Notes: generated by a model not told the origin, from the sequence alone. DNA of 64,000 nt from Dipteronia dyeriana (GCA_032871835.1 CM065301.1:76664069-76728068), one strand, 5' to 3'; counted from the first letter of the stretch, positions 46,344-59,818 are shown. Numbers and translations: made by a program.

Positions 46344-46790
46344 GTTATTGATGAATGTGAGTGATTATGATCTCCTAATTAATCTACCACTAGATGTTCG
46401 AGACCAGCGTCTCATGCAAGTTTAATGAGGGTTCATAGAGGTGAAATACACAAAATGAAGAAAATAAAAAAGTGATGAAAATAACTAGGATGCAAAATTC
46501 TAAGGGTGTAAATGCAAATATATACAAGTGTTGGGGTAAAAATACAAATACCTATAAATCTAGGGTCTAAAGTGAAATATGAGAGATAGGGGATTGATCT
46601 GCAAAAATAAAAAGTAAAATGACCTATATGGAAATACAAACTTGATCTACGCTAAAATGCAAAACTGAATACAAAATGAGAACAAAGAAGATTAAATAGA
46701 AAAAAGTAGTAAAACTAAAATAAAATTAAAAAGAAATTAACTCTACAAAAAAAACGTGGACTTACCTCTTCGGCAGTGGCGCCAAAAACT
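46344..46790 (-). other. Athila 5' leader and primer-binding site
   Basis: The leader is non-coding. On the minus strand TTTTTGGCGCCACTGCCG (46771-46788) sits just inside the LTR. It resembles the TGGCGCCGTTGCCGG primer site of Athila and Tat elements. Confidence 0.75.
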
Positions 46791-47824
46791 TGACACGCTT
46801 TAAAGAAGTATTCATACTCCCAAGTATAAGAGTGTTATAGTAATAAATTAACCGGTAAGACCAGATCGAACCTCAGGGAGGTTGTTCACTTGTCCTTGTA
46901 GAATTAATTATCTAGATTAATTATTAAGCTTGATATAAAATACAAATCAATTAATATTAAAACTAAGGTTAAGGTATCCACTATTGGTAATTCGAATATG
47001 ATCCAATTATTAATGTTTAGTCCAGATTAATGGGAGGTTATTCCACTCCACTGACCACTCTCTGATAGATATGGGTAAAGTACCCACTGTGCCAAATAAT
47101 ATCTGTCTATCTACAGTGGGTCAAAAACTCCATAAAAGTCAAAGGGTAGAAGACAAAAAAATAATAATAAATTTACCAAAATTGGATCATATTTTTCATA
47201 ACAATAGTATCACCTTTGACCCCAGCCATATTAAATTAGCCGGACATAATTTAACTAAAAAATAACTATTTTTATTTAAATTAAGAATTTGAGAACATTA
47301 GTGAGAGAATTTCACAAATCTAAAGTCAAATTTGAATTCAAGATGTCCAAATTCGTTGGGGGGGGGGGGGGGGGGGGGGGGGGGGAGGTCCCCTATTTAT
47401 ACAAAATACGGATGAAAATTAACTATCGAATTAATTTAGAATGGAGTTTCCAGATTTTACCACATGGCGTGCTCAGATTGGGTCGACCAAAGATAGGTAA
47501 GCAGTCTTCTAGAATATGATTTCCCGCAGTCGCGTGTACGGTGCACTCGCAATTCAACCCAAAAGAAATGTACCACGTCATTAGTGAACAGTCTTCTAGA
47601 ATGTAAACTGTAAAAAGTGCACCGACTTCTAGAATGTGATTCCCTACAGTACGTGTATAATGCACTCGCAATGTGGCCCAATAGAAATGTGCCACGTCAT
47701 CAGTGAACATTGAAAGTTAACTGTGAACAGTGAATAGTCAAAATTACAAAAATGTCTTTTATGGCATTCCTAGGGTTTTTTACGTTCTGAACTTGAAAAT
47801 GAGGTCTGTTTTACCATATAACTT

Positions 47825-49290
47825 TGTTGGAGTTTATGCCCTAAAGATGTAATTTGTAAATAGATTTATGAAATAAATAAAAAGAAAAGTTCAATTCATT
47901 CTTGTTATGTTATTTATTTATTTTATAAACTTATGCATATATCTTTAACATCAAAGATTGCCAGATGTAATCTCGAACTGTGTATATGAGTGTTATATAC
48001 TGATGGATACAGTAAGAGACGTGCAATCTAAAGAGTCCATAGATAGCAAATAAAGTTCGGTAATTTATTTATGGTTAATCTATAGTTGCGGTCCATTCCG
48101 TAATGTACGGTGATTCTATCCTGAATCATTCATATGGAGATATGAGAATGGAGGCACCTTGTATGATGTGATCATATAAGACTAGGCCATGATCTATATG
48201 AATCTCTCACCAAGATCTGTTTACCGATAATATTCATATATATCAACTAATGATGGCTATATGTGGGTGATCTTAATCGTGAGTGTCTTATCGACTCCTT
48301 CAGGTTAGATCGTAGTCTTTGATATACCATGGGTGAGGTCGGATGCAGTTCTTGATCAATATGCTCCGTATGTTTGGGATTACGGTTTGGCTTGTGGCTG
48401 GGAAGGTTTGTACACAATAGTGAAATCCACTCTTTCTTGTGAGAAGTAGATGGTAGTTCCTTTAAGGGTTGATTCGGGGCTTTGACAATGTGAGCGCTCT
48501 CCTAATTCCGTAAGGAAATAAGATGTATTGTTCATTATAGAATCAACAGTACTTAAATGATATATGTAATTAGAGGGGTAAAACAGACATTATGACCTAG
48601 CTCTAATTATGAACTACTGTGGAGGATCACACCATATGTAATAGCTATATTGCTGGACATCGAGTTATATCGGTCTGTGTAAAAGCGTCTACAGTTGAGA
48701 GAGTGCAGCTTCGGGTTTTTAGTGGAATAACACTGGAGTTAATAATCAAGGGAAATTAATTAAAGAGTTTAATTTATGATTCCGAGGATTATTGGAGCTC
48801 AAAATACTGTGGATCCATTAGGTCCCCTTGCTAGCCCGATTGATTTAGGTAATAAGGGTCACGGTTAATTAATTGGATTGTCCAATTAATTGTGTTACAA
48901 AAGTGACACGTATATATTCGGGAATTACTTGAATAATGAGATTATTTAATTAATGAATGTTAATAGTTAAATTAATTAAATAATTAGATTATTTAATTAT
49001 ATTGATAATTATGAATTATTAATTAACTATTAATTGGAGGGTGTTAGTTGATATATGGATTTAGGTGAAGATAAAATAATTTTACTAAATCATTTATCTA
49101 AGTATTTGAATTTAAGTTTAAATTTAAAATACTTATTATCACTTTTAATGTATTAGATATATTTGAAAAGGATAATTAAAATATATATATCAATTATAAC
49201 ATAAGAGATTGCACAGGATATAAATTGGTTTGTGCACATATATAAATGTTTGTATATGATACAAACAATAATATATGCAATATATAAAAG

Positions 49291-49322
<32 letters not shown>

Positions 49323-49942
49323 GGTTGCCTGATCATAGGCGTGAAATTTGGTTTATGAAAAAGTTGGTGCAGGCGATATAAATATATATTGTTGCCTAAT
49401 CAGAGGCGTTAAAAAGATATACATACATATTGGTAAAAAAATCAAAAAGTCAACACAACAATTGATGTTTGCATGAGATGCAAATCGATGGCGTGAGGCA
49501 TATATTAAAAAAACAAAAAAAAAGGTTTTTAGTTTTTTTTTTATTGCATGAGATGCAATTTATGTGTGCGTGAAATCAATACACTAAATTGAGAAGAAAG
49601 AGTTTCTTCAAGTATTTCTCTACATCCTTCATTCAAGTTCCTGAGACCGTGACGCTCACACACGCAGTTACCAGATCCGAGAGATAGCGAGGAAGATCGA
49701 GTGGTTCAGACAGTAGCACATGGTATTTCAGACAGGAGTATATCGTAAAGTGAAGGAGCCTCCCAATGTTGGTATGTTCTTCTGATTTTATCGATTACAA
49801 TTTCTTGTGTTTGCATATTGTATGTATTAGTTTCGAAAAATAATTACGACTCAAAGTTCACTGGTCCCAGATACAGATTATGATCTATATAAAAATTTTA
49901 AAACCTAGTTCCGCTGCGTGATCGGTCAACGGGGTTCCAACA
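47825..49942 (+). repeat. Copia 5' LTR
   Basis: It is 2118 bp and aligns with 55503-57563 with roughly 5 percent difference over the first 190 bp by eye, plus small indels (for example a longer TA run near 49300). It ends GGGGTTCCAACA. A primer site TGGTATCCAAGC follows at 49945-49956. Confidence 0.9.
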
Positions 49943-51503
49943 ATTGGTATCCAAGCCTATTTATTTTTTCAGAATAGGAAATTGTTTTCGATGCTCCTGT
50001 ATGTATGAATTGTGTAGGCACAATTTAAATTGATTGTATGATGTTTTTGTATGTATATTATTTTTTTTAATTTACAAAAACATGATTGATCGTTAATTAT
50101 ATGATACTGTGTATTTAGAGTTTATGTGTTGTATTATTATTAGTTTTTGTTTATATTTTTTTTTACTGTTATTGTATTGTAAAAAAAAATGTAACCTATA
50201 TTGAAGACCTGGAAAAATCGCGAAGAATGATTCATGAGATGAATCGGAGTGACCTGAAGAGATTGGAAGATATCTGAAGTTACTAGAAGACCAAGGAATG
50301 CCTTGGGAATTTTTTTGTAATTTTAGATTCCAATTTTTTAGGTTAAATAATCCACAATATTCGGTCAATTCATGTATGCTTTATATTATGTGATGATAAA
50401 AGCATTGTCATGTATACGTATGTCATTTAGATTGAATGTGCCTACACAAAATATATTTGATATGTCATACATGCATCATAGCCTGATATTTTATGTATTT
50501 TTTTTAATGTGATTAAAATGGGTAATATACATAATTGGCTATGAATAATGAGATTAGTTTTTAATGGTTAAAAAACTTGGTAATTCTCATTAATATTAAT
50601 TTAGTTATTACAGAGTTTAATAAGTTAGATTAATAGGTTCATTTATTGTAATTAGGATTAATATGATTAATTACCTAATAATAAATTATCCGAATAAAGT
50701 GTTAGAGTTTTAACAGTTAAAATTTAGTAAACACTAATAAAATAATCTAACCCTAGTAAATAGTTTACAAAGGCTTAGATTATTCACTAATAGATTAGAT
50801 TTTTAATTGTTAAAAATCATTAATAATTTATTAGTTAATGAGAGTTTGGTTCTAATTATTCAATGCGCTAGATAACTTGATTAAAGTTAGTTGTTTAATC
50901 CGGTAGTCTAGGTGCATTAACGGTTAAAAGAAAACCCTAATTTTAAAATAGTGAGTGGGAGAGGGATATATGACATATATATCCCGCAGTCTCCATCATT
51001 AGTTCAACACCGTGAGATCCGAGTGGGGTCTCGTGACGGCTTTGCTTTCGTCCTCCCTAAGGAGGGTTTCCACAAAGGTCAATACCAAGGTTGACTTCTT
51101 AACGGATAGGATTTCTGAAGGTATTTCGGGATTGACCGACCCTAAGGCGGCAATTCTCGAGTTAAGCTCGTGAGATCTGAAATGGTGGGTTACACTCACG
51201 AAGGTTTTGATTAGGTTTGTTAATTAAAAACCTGACTGAATGAACGATGGTTGAATGATATGGAATAAGAGTTATTCTAGAATATCATTTGATTGAGAAT
51301 GTCTCGGTCCAACATGCAAAGACTTGACCGACCCTAAGGCGGCACTTCTTTATGGTATGTTGGATTGTCGTGGTATAGCAACTAGTTTTAGGGTAGTTCT
51401 AGTTCGTTAAACATGTTCATGCATCATGTTTAAATTTATGCCAAAGCACTCGCACTTGTTTTAAATAAATGACTGAATGAATATTTTATTTATTTCAGCA
51501 ATA
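49943..51503 (+). other. Copia 5' leader
   Basis: There is no gene. It starts with the primer site. A 21-bp phrase (TTGACCGACCCTAAGGCGGC) occurs twice, at about 51132 and 51323. The rest is AT-rich. Confidence 0.6.
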
Positions 51504-52459
51504 ATGTCTTCTGCATTACTTAATATTCTCGCAAACGACAAATTAACTGGTGATAACTACACTAAGTGAAAACTTAACATTAATGCAATATTGGTCACCA
51601 AAGACCTCAAGTTTGTGCTTACGGAGGAATGTCCTCCAGCGCCTGCTGCCAATGCGCACGAACTCTTCGTGAGGCATACGAGCGATGGGTCTCATCTGAT
51701 GAGAAGGCCCGAACATATCTGTTGGCTTCTATGACAGACGTGCTTGTCACAAAGCATGAAGCAATAACTTCAGCATTCAAAATCATGGAGTCATTGCAAG
51801 CCATGTTCTGGCAGCCCTCCGAGCAAAAGCGACACGAAGCCATTCGTTCTGTTATGCTCGCTCGCATGAAGGAAGGAACGTCAGTTCAGGAACATGTCCT
51901 GAGCATGATGTCCTACTTCAACACGGCAGAAGTCAATGGCAGGGTCATTGACGAACCCAATCAAGTTAGCATCATACTAACAACTCTTCCGAAGAGTTTC
52001 GATCAGTTTAAGAGCAACTATGGGATGAACAAGTTAAAGTTTAGTCTTACACAGTTGCTCAATGAGCTTGCTACCTTTGAGTCTTTAATTAAGGACAATA
52101 AGGGAAAGACCGGTGAGGCAAATGTTGCTGAACCATCTTTCTCCTTAAATAATAAAAAGAGGAAGAGGTCTGCTGGGAAGGCAAAGGGTAAGCCCAAACC
52201 CAAGAAAGCCCAAAGCAAAAATAAGGGCACCTCCACCGACCAAGGCAAAGGAAAATGTTTCCATTGTGATAAGGTTGGGCACTGGAAGAGGAACTGTCCT
52301 CAATACCTGGAGGAGGTAGCCAAGAAGAAAAAGATGGAAGGTAAATATGATTTACTTGTTCCTGAATCTTGTTTAGTGGAAGATGATTCTTCATCCTGGA
52401 TAATTGATTCGGGAGCCACTAACCATGTTTGTTCTTCTTTACAGTGGACTGATTCTTGA
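51504..52459 (+). pseudogene. Copia gag
   Basis: ATG 51504 opens MSSALLNILANDKLTGDNYTK, then a TGA where copia gags have Trp (G-to-A). A frameshift near 51655 moves to the 51629-52459 frame, which carries LREAYERWVSSDEKARTYLLA, the gag helices, a Lys-rich linker (RKRSAGKAKGKPKPKKAQ) and an intact CCHC knuckle, CFHCDKVGHWKRNC (about 52255-52296). The same frame runs into the protease motif IIDSGATNHVC (about 52399). A stop at 52457-52459 ends it. Confidence 0.88.
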
Positions 52460-53960
52460 ACACAGCTAGAGGAGGGAGCCTTCTCAATGCATGTGGGGTC
52501 GGGGGATGTCGTGTCGGTAAAAGCAGTGGGAGCAATAAGATTGCAATTTTGTAATAATAATAGTTTTTTATTATTGAACAATGTTTTTTATATTCCTGGA
52601 TTTACACGGAATTTGATTTCCGTTTCTAAATTGTTAGAACAATCGTATTCTATTTCTTTTAATAATAAGTTTGTTATTATTAGAAAAAATGATCTGAATA
52701 TTTGTTCAGGAATTAATGAAAACAATTTGTATGTGTTAAGATCATTAATACATACTACACTGCTAAACACCGAAATGTTTAAGGTTGAAAAACCAAAAAC
52801 TAAACGACATAAGATTTCTCTAGATAATGACACGTATCCCTGGCATCTAAGGCTTGGTCATATCAACCTTGACCGGATAAACAGACTAGTAAAAAGTGGA
52901 CCTTTAAGTGAGTTAAAGGTTGGCACCTTACCTGTCTGCAAATCTTTTCTGGAAGGTAAGATGACTAAGATACCTTTTACTGGAAAAGGGCTAAGAGCTA
53001 AAGAACCGCTAGAGCTTATACATACAGACGTCTGCGGACCGATGAATGTTAAAGCGAGGGGTGGTTATGAGTATTATGTCACTTTTATATATGACTACTC
53101 AAGATACGGATACGTCTACCTGATGCAACGAAAGTCGGAAACATTTGAAAATTTCAAAGAATTTTGAGCTGAAGTTGAGAATCGATTAGGTAGGACTATC
53201 AAGTCACTACGATTGGATCGTGGAGGTGAGTACATTGACCAAGAGTTTGAAGACTTCATGGTTGAGCATGAGATAGTTTCCCAACTCACAGCCCCCGGTA
53301 CACCTCAGCAAAATGGTGTAGCGAAGAGGAGAAATAGAACCCTAATGGAAATGGTGAGATCTATGATTAGTTTCTCATTTTTACCAAATTCCTTCTAGGG
53401 ATATGCGTTACAAACAGCGGCATACATTTTGAATGTAGTGCCATCCAAATCTGTTCCTAAGACTCCCTAGAGTTGTGGAATTGTCATAAAGCTAGTTTGT
53501 GACATTTCCTCATATGGGGGTGTCCAGCACACGTGCTGAAGAATAGAACTGGAAAGCTAGACTCTAAATCTGTTGTCTGCCTATTTGTAGGATACTCCAA
53601 CGAGACCAGATGTGGACACTTCTATAGTCCTGAAGATAACAAATTATTTGTATCGATAAATACAACGTTTCTTAAGGACAATTACATTAGTGACCATAAA
53701 CCTCATTCAAAGATTGTATTAAATGAGTTGGAGCCTGGTGAGACTAGTGCTTCATCAACAAGAGTTGTTGTCCCATAAACATCTGAGAGTCAGATGGTTC
53801 CTGATCAGGATACACTACCACCTAGACGTAGTGAGAGGGTTGTGAGACAACCTGAATCCTATTTAGCTATAGGTGAGGGATAAGGTGTTGTCTCTGCTGA
53901 TAGTGTTGATGATCCATTGACATTTAAGAATGCAATGGAAGATCCTGATAAAAAGGAATG
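52460..53960 (+). pseudogene. Copia protease C-terminus and integrase, catalytic Glu lost
   Basis: The frame 52487-53167 continues the protease (NVFYIPGFTRNLISVSKL) and the pre-integrase zinc region (WHLRLGHIN.., CKSFLEGKM, where the second Cys of the usual CxxC is missing). The integrase core has Asp in HTDVCGP and in RLDRGGEY. The third catalytic residue is Lys (AAG, 53324-53326) in QNGVAKRRNR where the family has Glu, a G-to-A change. Stops lie at 53165, 53396 and 53468. A stretch to 53778 holds the C-terminal GKLDSKSVVCLFVGY motif. Confidence 0.85.
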
Positions 53961-55487
53961 GCTTAAAGCCATGAATCTCGAGATGGAGTCCATGTACTCT
54001 AACTCAGTCTGGGATCTTGTAGACTTACAGGATGAGGTAAAACCCATAGGGTGTAAGTGGATCTACAAGAGAAAGAGAGGAGTATACTGAAAGGTAGAGA
54101 CCTTCAAGGCAAGGCTAGTGGCCAAGGGTTATACCCAGAAAGAGGGGGTCGATTATGAAGAGACCTTCTCGCCAGTAGCCATGTTTAAGTCTATTAGGAT
54201 TCTATTATCCATTGCTGCCTATTTCGATTACGAAATTTGGCAAATGGATGTCAAGACTGCATTCTTGAATGGCAATCTTGATGAGAGCATCTATATGATG
54301 CAATCAGAGGGATTCGAGTCTCCAGATCAAGAGGAAAAGGTTTGCAAGCTGCAAAGGTCCATCTATAGGCTTAAGCAAGCATCTAGATCTTGGAACATCA
54401 AGTTTGATGATGTGATCAAAACCTATGGCTTCGAGCAGAATGTCGATGAGCCTTGTGTCTATAAGCGCATCATTGATAAGAAAGTAGTTTTCTTGGTCCT
54501 ATAAGTAGATGATATCCTACTCATTGGGAATGATATGGGAGTATTGTCTGATGTAAAGGGATGGCTGACTAGCCAATTCCAAATGAAAGATTTGGGAGAG
54601 ACGAGTTATATTCTTGGGATCCAGCTTATAAGGAATCGTAAGAACAAACTCATAGCACTGTCTCAGGCATCATATATCGATAAGATTCTTGTACGATTTT
54701 TGATGCAAAACTCCAAGAAAGGTAATTTACCTTCCAGGTATGGAGTTCACTTGTCTAAAGAACAGTGTCCTAAGACACCTCAAGAAGTTGAGGATATAAG
54801 ACATGTACCTTATGCAACGGCAGTAGGTAGTCTCATGTATGCTATGTTATGCACGAGATCGGACATCTGCTATGCAGTGGGAGTAGTCAACAGATACCAG
54901 TCCAACCCAGGATTGGATCATTGGGTTGTTGTCAAGACAATTCTCAAGTATCTTCGGAGAACGAGAGACTATATGCTAGTGTATTCCGGGCAGGATTTCA
55001 TCCTGTTAGGATACACGGATTCTGATTTTCAATCAGACAGGGATTCTAGGAAATCCACGTCTGGATCAGTATCCACCCTGGGTGGTGGAGCCATTGTGTG
55101 GAGAAGTATCAAGCAATCTTGCATTGTTTACTCCACCATGGAAGCTGAATATGTAGCCGCTTGTGAAGCTGCTAAATATGCTGTTTGGCTCCGTAAGTTC
55201 TTGAGTGATCTGGAAGTTGTTCCAGACCTGGATAAGCCCATCACACTTTATTGTGATAACCTTAGTGTTGTGGCTAATTCCAAAGAACCAAGAAGTCACA
55301 AAAGAGGGAAGCATATAGAGAGAAAGTATCATCTCATTAGAGAGATAATGTAGAGAGGAGATGTGATCGTCACAAAGATAGCCTCACAAGACAATCGTGC
55401 TAATCCATTTACAAAGACTTTACCGGCTAAAGTATTTTTGGGTCACCTAGATGGTTTAGGGTTACAAGACATGCCTCACATGCTTTA
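53961..55487 (+). pseudogene. Copia reverse transcriptase and RNase H
   Basis: RT begins near 54040 (GCKWIYKRKRG, then a TGA at 54088-54090), continues through [26 protein letters not shown] and [12 protein letters not shown], and reaches the catalytic box as stop-Val-Asp-Asp (54502-54513), where Tyr has become TAA. The 54535-55353 frame is open through the thumb and RNase H, with YTDSDFQSD, MEAEYVAACEA and LYCDNLSV. A stop at 55351-55353 interrupts the tail, which ends near 55487. Confidence 0.87.
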
Positions 55488-55502
55488 GTGCAAATGGGAG
55501 AT

Positions 55503-57563
55503 TGTTGGGGTTTATACCCTAAAGATGTAATTTGTAAATGGATTTATGAAATAAATAAAAAGAAAAGTTCAATTCATTCTTGTTATGTTATTTATTTATT
55601 TTATAAACTTGTGCAAATATCTTTAACATCCAAGATCGCCAGATGTAATCTCGAACTGTGTATATGAGTGTCATATACGGATGGATACAGTAAGAGACGT
55701 GCAATCTAAAGAGTCCATAGATAGCAAATAAAGCTGGGTACTTTATTTATGGTTAATCTATAGTTGCGGTCCATTCCGTAATGTACGGTGATTCTATCCT
55801 GAATCATTCATATGGAGATATGAGAATGGAGGCACCTTGTATGATGTGATCATATAGGACTGGGTCATGATCTATATGAATCTCTCACCAAGATCCGTTT
55901 ACCGATGAGATTCATATATTTCAACTAATGATGGCTATATGTGGGTGATCTTAATCGTGAGTGTCTTATCGACTCCTTCAGGTTAGATCGTGGTCTTTGA
56001 TATACCATGGGTGAGGTCGGATACAGTTCCCGATCAATATGCTCCGTACGTTAGGATTACGGTTTGGCTTGTGGTTGGGAAGGTTTGTACACAATAGTGA
56101 AATCCACTCCTTCTTGTGAGAAGTAGATGGTAGTTCCCTTAAGGGTTGATTTTAGACTTGGACAATATGAGAGATCTTCTAATTCCGTAAGGAAATAGGA
56201 TTTATTGTTCATTATAGAATCAACGGTACTTAAAGGATATATGTAATTAGAGGGGTATAACGGACATTATGACCTAGCTCGAATTATGAACTACTGTGGA
56301 GAATCACACCATATGTAATAGCTATATCGATGGACACTAAGTTGTATCGGTCTGTGTAAAAGCGTCTACAATTGAGAGAGTGCAGCTTCGGGTTTTTAGT
56401 GGAATAACACTGAAGTTAATAATCAAGGAATATTAAGTAAAGAGTTTAATTTATGATTCCGATGATTATTGGAGCTCAAAATACTGTGGGTCCATTAGGT
56501 CCCCTTGCTAGCCCGATCGATTTAGGTAACAAGGGTCACGGTTAATTAATTGGATTGTCCAATTAATTGTGTTATAAAAGTGACACGTATATATTTGGGA
56601 ATTAATTGAATAATGAGATTATTTAATTAATGAATGTTAATAGTTAAATTAATTAAATAATTAGATTATTTAATTATATTGATAATTATGAATTATTAAT
56701 TAATTATGAATTATTAATTAACTATTAATTGGAGGGTGTTAGTTGATATATGGATTTAGGTGAAGATAAAATAATATGATTATTTTATTTTACTAAATCA
56801 TTTATCTAAGCATTTGAATTTAAGTTTAAATTTAAAATACTTATTATCACTTTTAATATATTAGATATATTTAAAAAGGATAATGAAAATATATATCAAT
56901 TATAACATAAGAGATTGCATATTATGTAAATTGATGTGTGCACATATATAAGTGTTTGTATATGATACAAACAATAATATATGCAATATATAAAAGATAT
57001 AAATATATATATGGATGCCTGATCATAGGCGTGAAATTTGTTTTTTTGAAAAAGTTGGTGCAGGCGATATGAATATATATCGTTGCCTAATTAGAGGTGT
57101 GAAAAAGATATACATACATATTGGTAAAAAGAATCAAAAAGTCAACACAACAAAAAGAGGGTTTTTTGTTTTTTTTTGTTTTTTAATTGCATGAGATGCA
57201 ATTTATGTGTGTGTGAAATCAATACACTAAATTGAGAAGAAAGAGTTTCTTCAAGTATTTCTCTACATCTTCCATTCAAGTTCCTGAGACCGTGACGCTC
57301 CCACACGCAGTTATCAGATCCGGGAGATAGAGAGGAAGATCGAGTGGTTCAGACAGGAGCACATCGTAAAGTGAAGGAGCATCCAAATGTTGGTATGTTC
57401 TTCTGATTTTATCGATTACAATTTCTTGTGTTTACATATTGTATGTATTAGTTTCGAAAAATAATTACGACCCAAAGTTTACTGGTCCCAGATACAGATT
57501 ATGATCTGTATAAAAATTTTAAAACCTAGTTTCGCTGCGTGATCGGTGAACGGGGTTCCAACA
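55503..57563 (+). repeat. Copia 3' LTR
   Basis: It is 2061 bp, preceded by the purine tract AAATGGGAGA, starts TGTTGGGG and ends GGGGTTCCAACA. The AACTT duplication follows directly. Confidence 0.9.
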
Positions 57564-57737
57564 AACTTCTCCATAATTCTGAATTGATCATATGACCTCT
57601 GAAATATTAAGAAAAATACATTGATTACTATACAACACATTTATTTAAGCGAGCGAACAAAAATATGTCTAAATTGAGGAATTAATCATATTGGAAGTGT
57701 AAAATGATGATATTATCCTTTAGTAAACATACACTTG

Positions 57738-58340
57738 GGGGGGGGGGTGAGGTCCCCTATTTATACGAAATACAGATGAAAATTGACTATCGAATTGAGC
57801 GTCCAGATTTTACCACATGGAGCGCTCAGATTGGGTCGACCAAAGGTAAGTAAGCAGTCTTCTAGAATATGATTCCCCGCAGTCGCGTGTACGATGCATT
57901 GGCAATTCAACCAAATAGAAATGTACCACGTCATTAGTCATCAGTCTTCTAGAATGTAAACTGTGAACAGTACACCGACTTCTAGAATGTGATTCCCTAC
58001 AGCACGTGTATAGTGCAATCGCAATGCGGCCCAATAGAAATGTGTCACGTCACTAGTGAACATTGAAAGTCAAATGTGAACAGTGAATAGTTAAAATTAC
58101 AAATGTCTTTTGTGGTCTTTCTATGGTTTTTTTACGTTCTGAACTTGAAAATGAGGTCTGTTTTGCCATCTAACTTCTCCATAATTCTGAATTGATCATA
58201 TGATCTCTGAAATATTAAGAAAAATACATTGATTACTCCACAACACATTTATTTAAGCAAGCGGACAAAAATATGTCTAAATTGAGGAATTAATCATATT
58301 GGAAGTGTAAAATGATCCCTTAGTAAACATACACTTTTCA
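57738..58340 (-). repeat. Tandem duplicate of Athila LTR end, with empty copia site
   Basis: It repeats, without the copia insertion, the segment from the G run at 47359 to the LTR end. The junction is AAACATACACTT followed at once by ten G. It includes the uninterrupted sequence CATCTAACTTCTCCATAATTC, which is the copia target. Confidence 0.85.
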
Positions 58341-59772
58341 TAATATGCAGCGCAATATATGATCTCAATATCTATATTATAAATATAATTGATTTACATT
58401 TCGTAATCCGAATACCTCTTCAGAGGTTATTGAAATCTCTTTAATGTTCGGTATACATGCCTTTTTATACAAATATTCCTTCCGAATAAATATAATCTCT
58501 TTATTTCTGGTACATGTATATATTGGAGCATTTGAGATCTTTATATTTTCTATTTCAATATTCTCATATAGGGGATTAACATTTCTATATGTATCTTCAG
58601 GATTTTGTGTTTCACTTGTGAGACTAACTCTTTAAGAGACTTTAATGATGATGATTTTATTTTCACTAGGCTATTATTATAATATTTCAAATTCCGTATC
58701 TAAGGAATCTTATCATTTGAACTAAATTATTTTTCACTAGCAAATGATTTTTGCTGTCATTTCATAAATTGTTCTACGGGAACAACCACCCGTGTTTGTA
58801 TATTGGCGGAATGTAATTTTATTACTATCTTCGAATCATCTGAAAAATTATTTGCATTCTATTCACATCACAAAATGATATATGACATATAATTTCACAT
58901 CGTTTATCAATTTATGATAACCCTCCCCCTAACGACGAGAAAAATAATTTTTTATTCTTTGAGAAAATTTAATTTTTATTCTTTAAGAAAATCTTTTACA
59001 TCATCGTAATTTTTTACAAGATCTCGTTTATTCTATCATATTTTCTTTTAAGTACTTATTTATATCATCCTATATCCTTTAGGGATATTCAGTACCAAAA
59101 ATAATTTTCATTTACGAAATGAATATTAATATAAAATATTTCAATATTGCAATTCATCATTTTTTTTAATTGAATTTCTAGTTTATAACATTTCTAATAT
59201 TAAGCATATGATCTTATGACATAATAAACAATAAAAGAACACATGCTTTTGGCATGAGACACAAATAATGTAAAATAATTTTAAGATGTACCGTATGTAT
59301 ATAATCTTTGTCCTTATATTTAACATTTATAGCAGGCAAAAAAAAAAAATAATTCTCGAAAGGTATATTCAAAATCCTTTCAAATTTTATTGCTTTGTTT
59401 TGGTGGATTGAATTGAATTTCTCGTAGTGATCACCTTGTCTTCAATAATTATTTCAACTATCCACATTCACAATCGCAACCATGATATTTTAAAAAAACA
59501 TCATTCACTTCAAGGGAATGAAATTAATCCAATTGGGTGATGTTTTATGGTTGAAATAAGACATGATATCAATTCAAATATTCTCAAATTTTTAATCTCA
59601 ATATTGCTCATTCAAGAGAAAATTAGAGGAATGTAATTATCATAATATATATTGTTTCTTCAGGAACAAATACTTGAGTCACAAAGTGTAAGATATTTCA
59701 ATCATGTCTTTTCATTTGGTAATAAAATCATTTCTCTTATCGAATTAAAAGGACTATTAGATCTTTACCATG

Positions 59773-59818
<46 letters not shown>

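Larger units (their letters stand above)
47825..57563 (+). mobile_element. Complete Ty1/copia element in Athila LTR
   Basis: LTRs 47825-49942 and 55503-57563, with TGTTGG and CCAACA ends, flank gag-pol. They are bounded by perfect 5-bp repeats AACTT (47820-47824 and 57564-57568). The undisturbed target (CTAACTTCTCC) is preserved in the duplicated LTR copy at about 58176. Gag, protease, integrase, RT and RNase H are all recognisable in copia order, but stops are many. The lineage looks close to long-LTR Tork/TAR/Angela types; I cannot place it firmly. Confidence 0.9.
26443..58340 (-). mobile_element. Athila-type Ty3/gypsy element carrying a LOG-like gene
   Basis: The LTR copies begin TGACAC and end CTTTTCA (26443-30040 and 46791-58340). 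A minus-strand TGGCGCCACTGCCG primer site at 46771-46784 fixes the orientation. On the minus strand the order is gag, protease, RT, RNase H, integrase, an unknown frame, a LOG-like gene, 3' LTR. Gag and protease phrases (FHGLESENPY, NPGWRNHSNFSW, LLDLGA) are typical of the Athila clade. Without insertions the internal region is about 8.8 kb and the LTR about 1.1-1.2 kb. Four later insertions and many stops make it inactive. No clean target duplication is seen (TATAAC on the left, TAATA on the right). Confidence 0.88.
46791..58340 (-). repeat. Athila 5' LTR (right copy), interrupted and part-duplicated
   Basis: It starts TGACACGCTT and ends CTTTTCA at 58340. A copia element splits it at 47825-57563. 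Its last 600 bp occur twice: 47359-47824 plus 57569-57737, then 57738-58340. A long G run (47359-47387) marks the start of the first copy and a 10-G run (57738-57747) the second. Confidence 0.82.
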
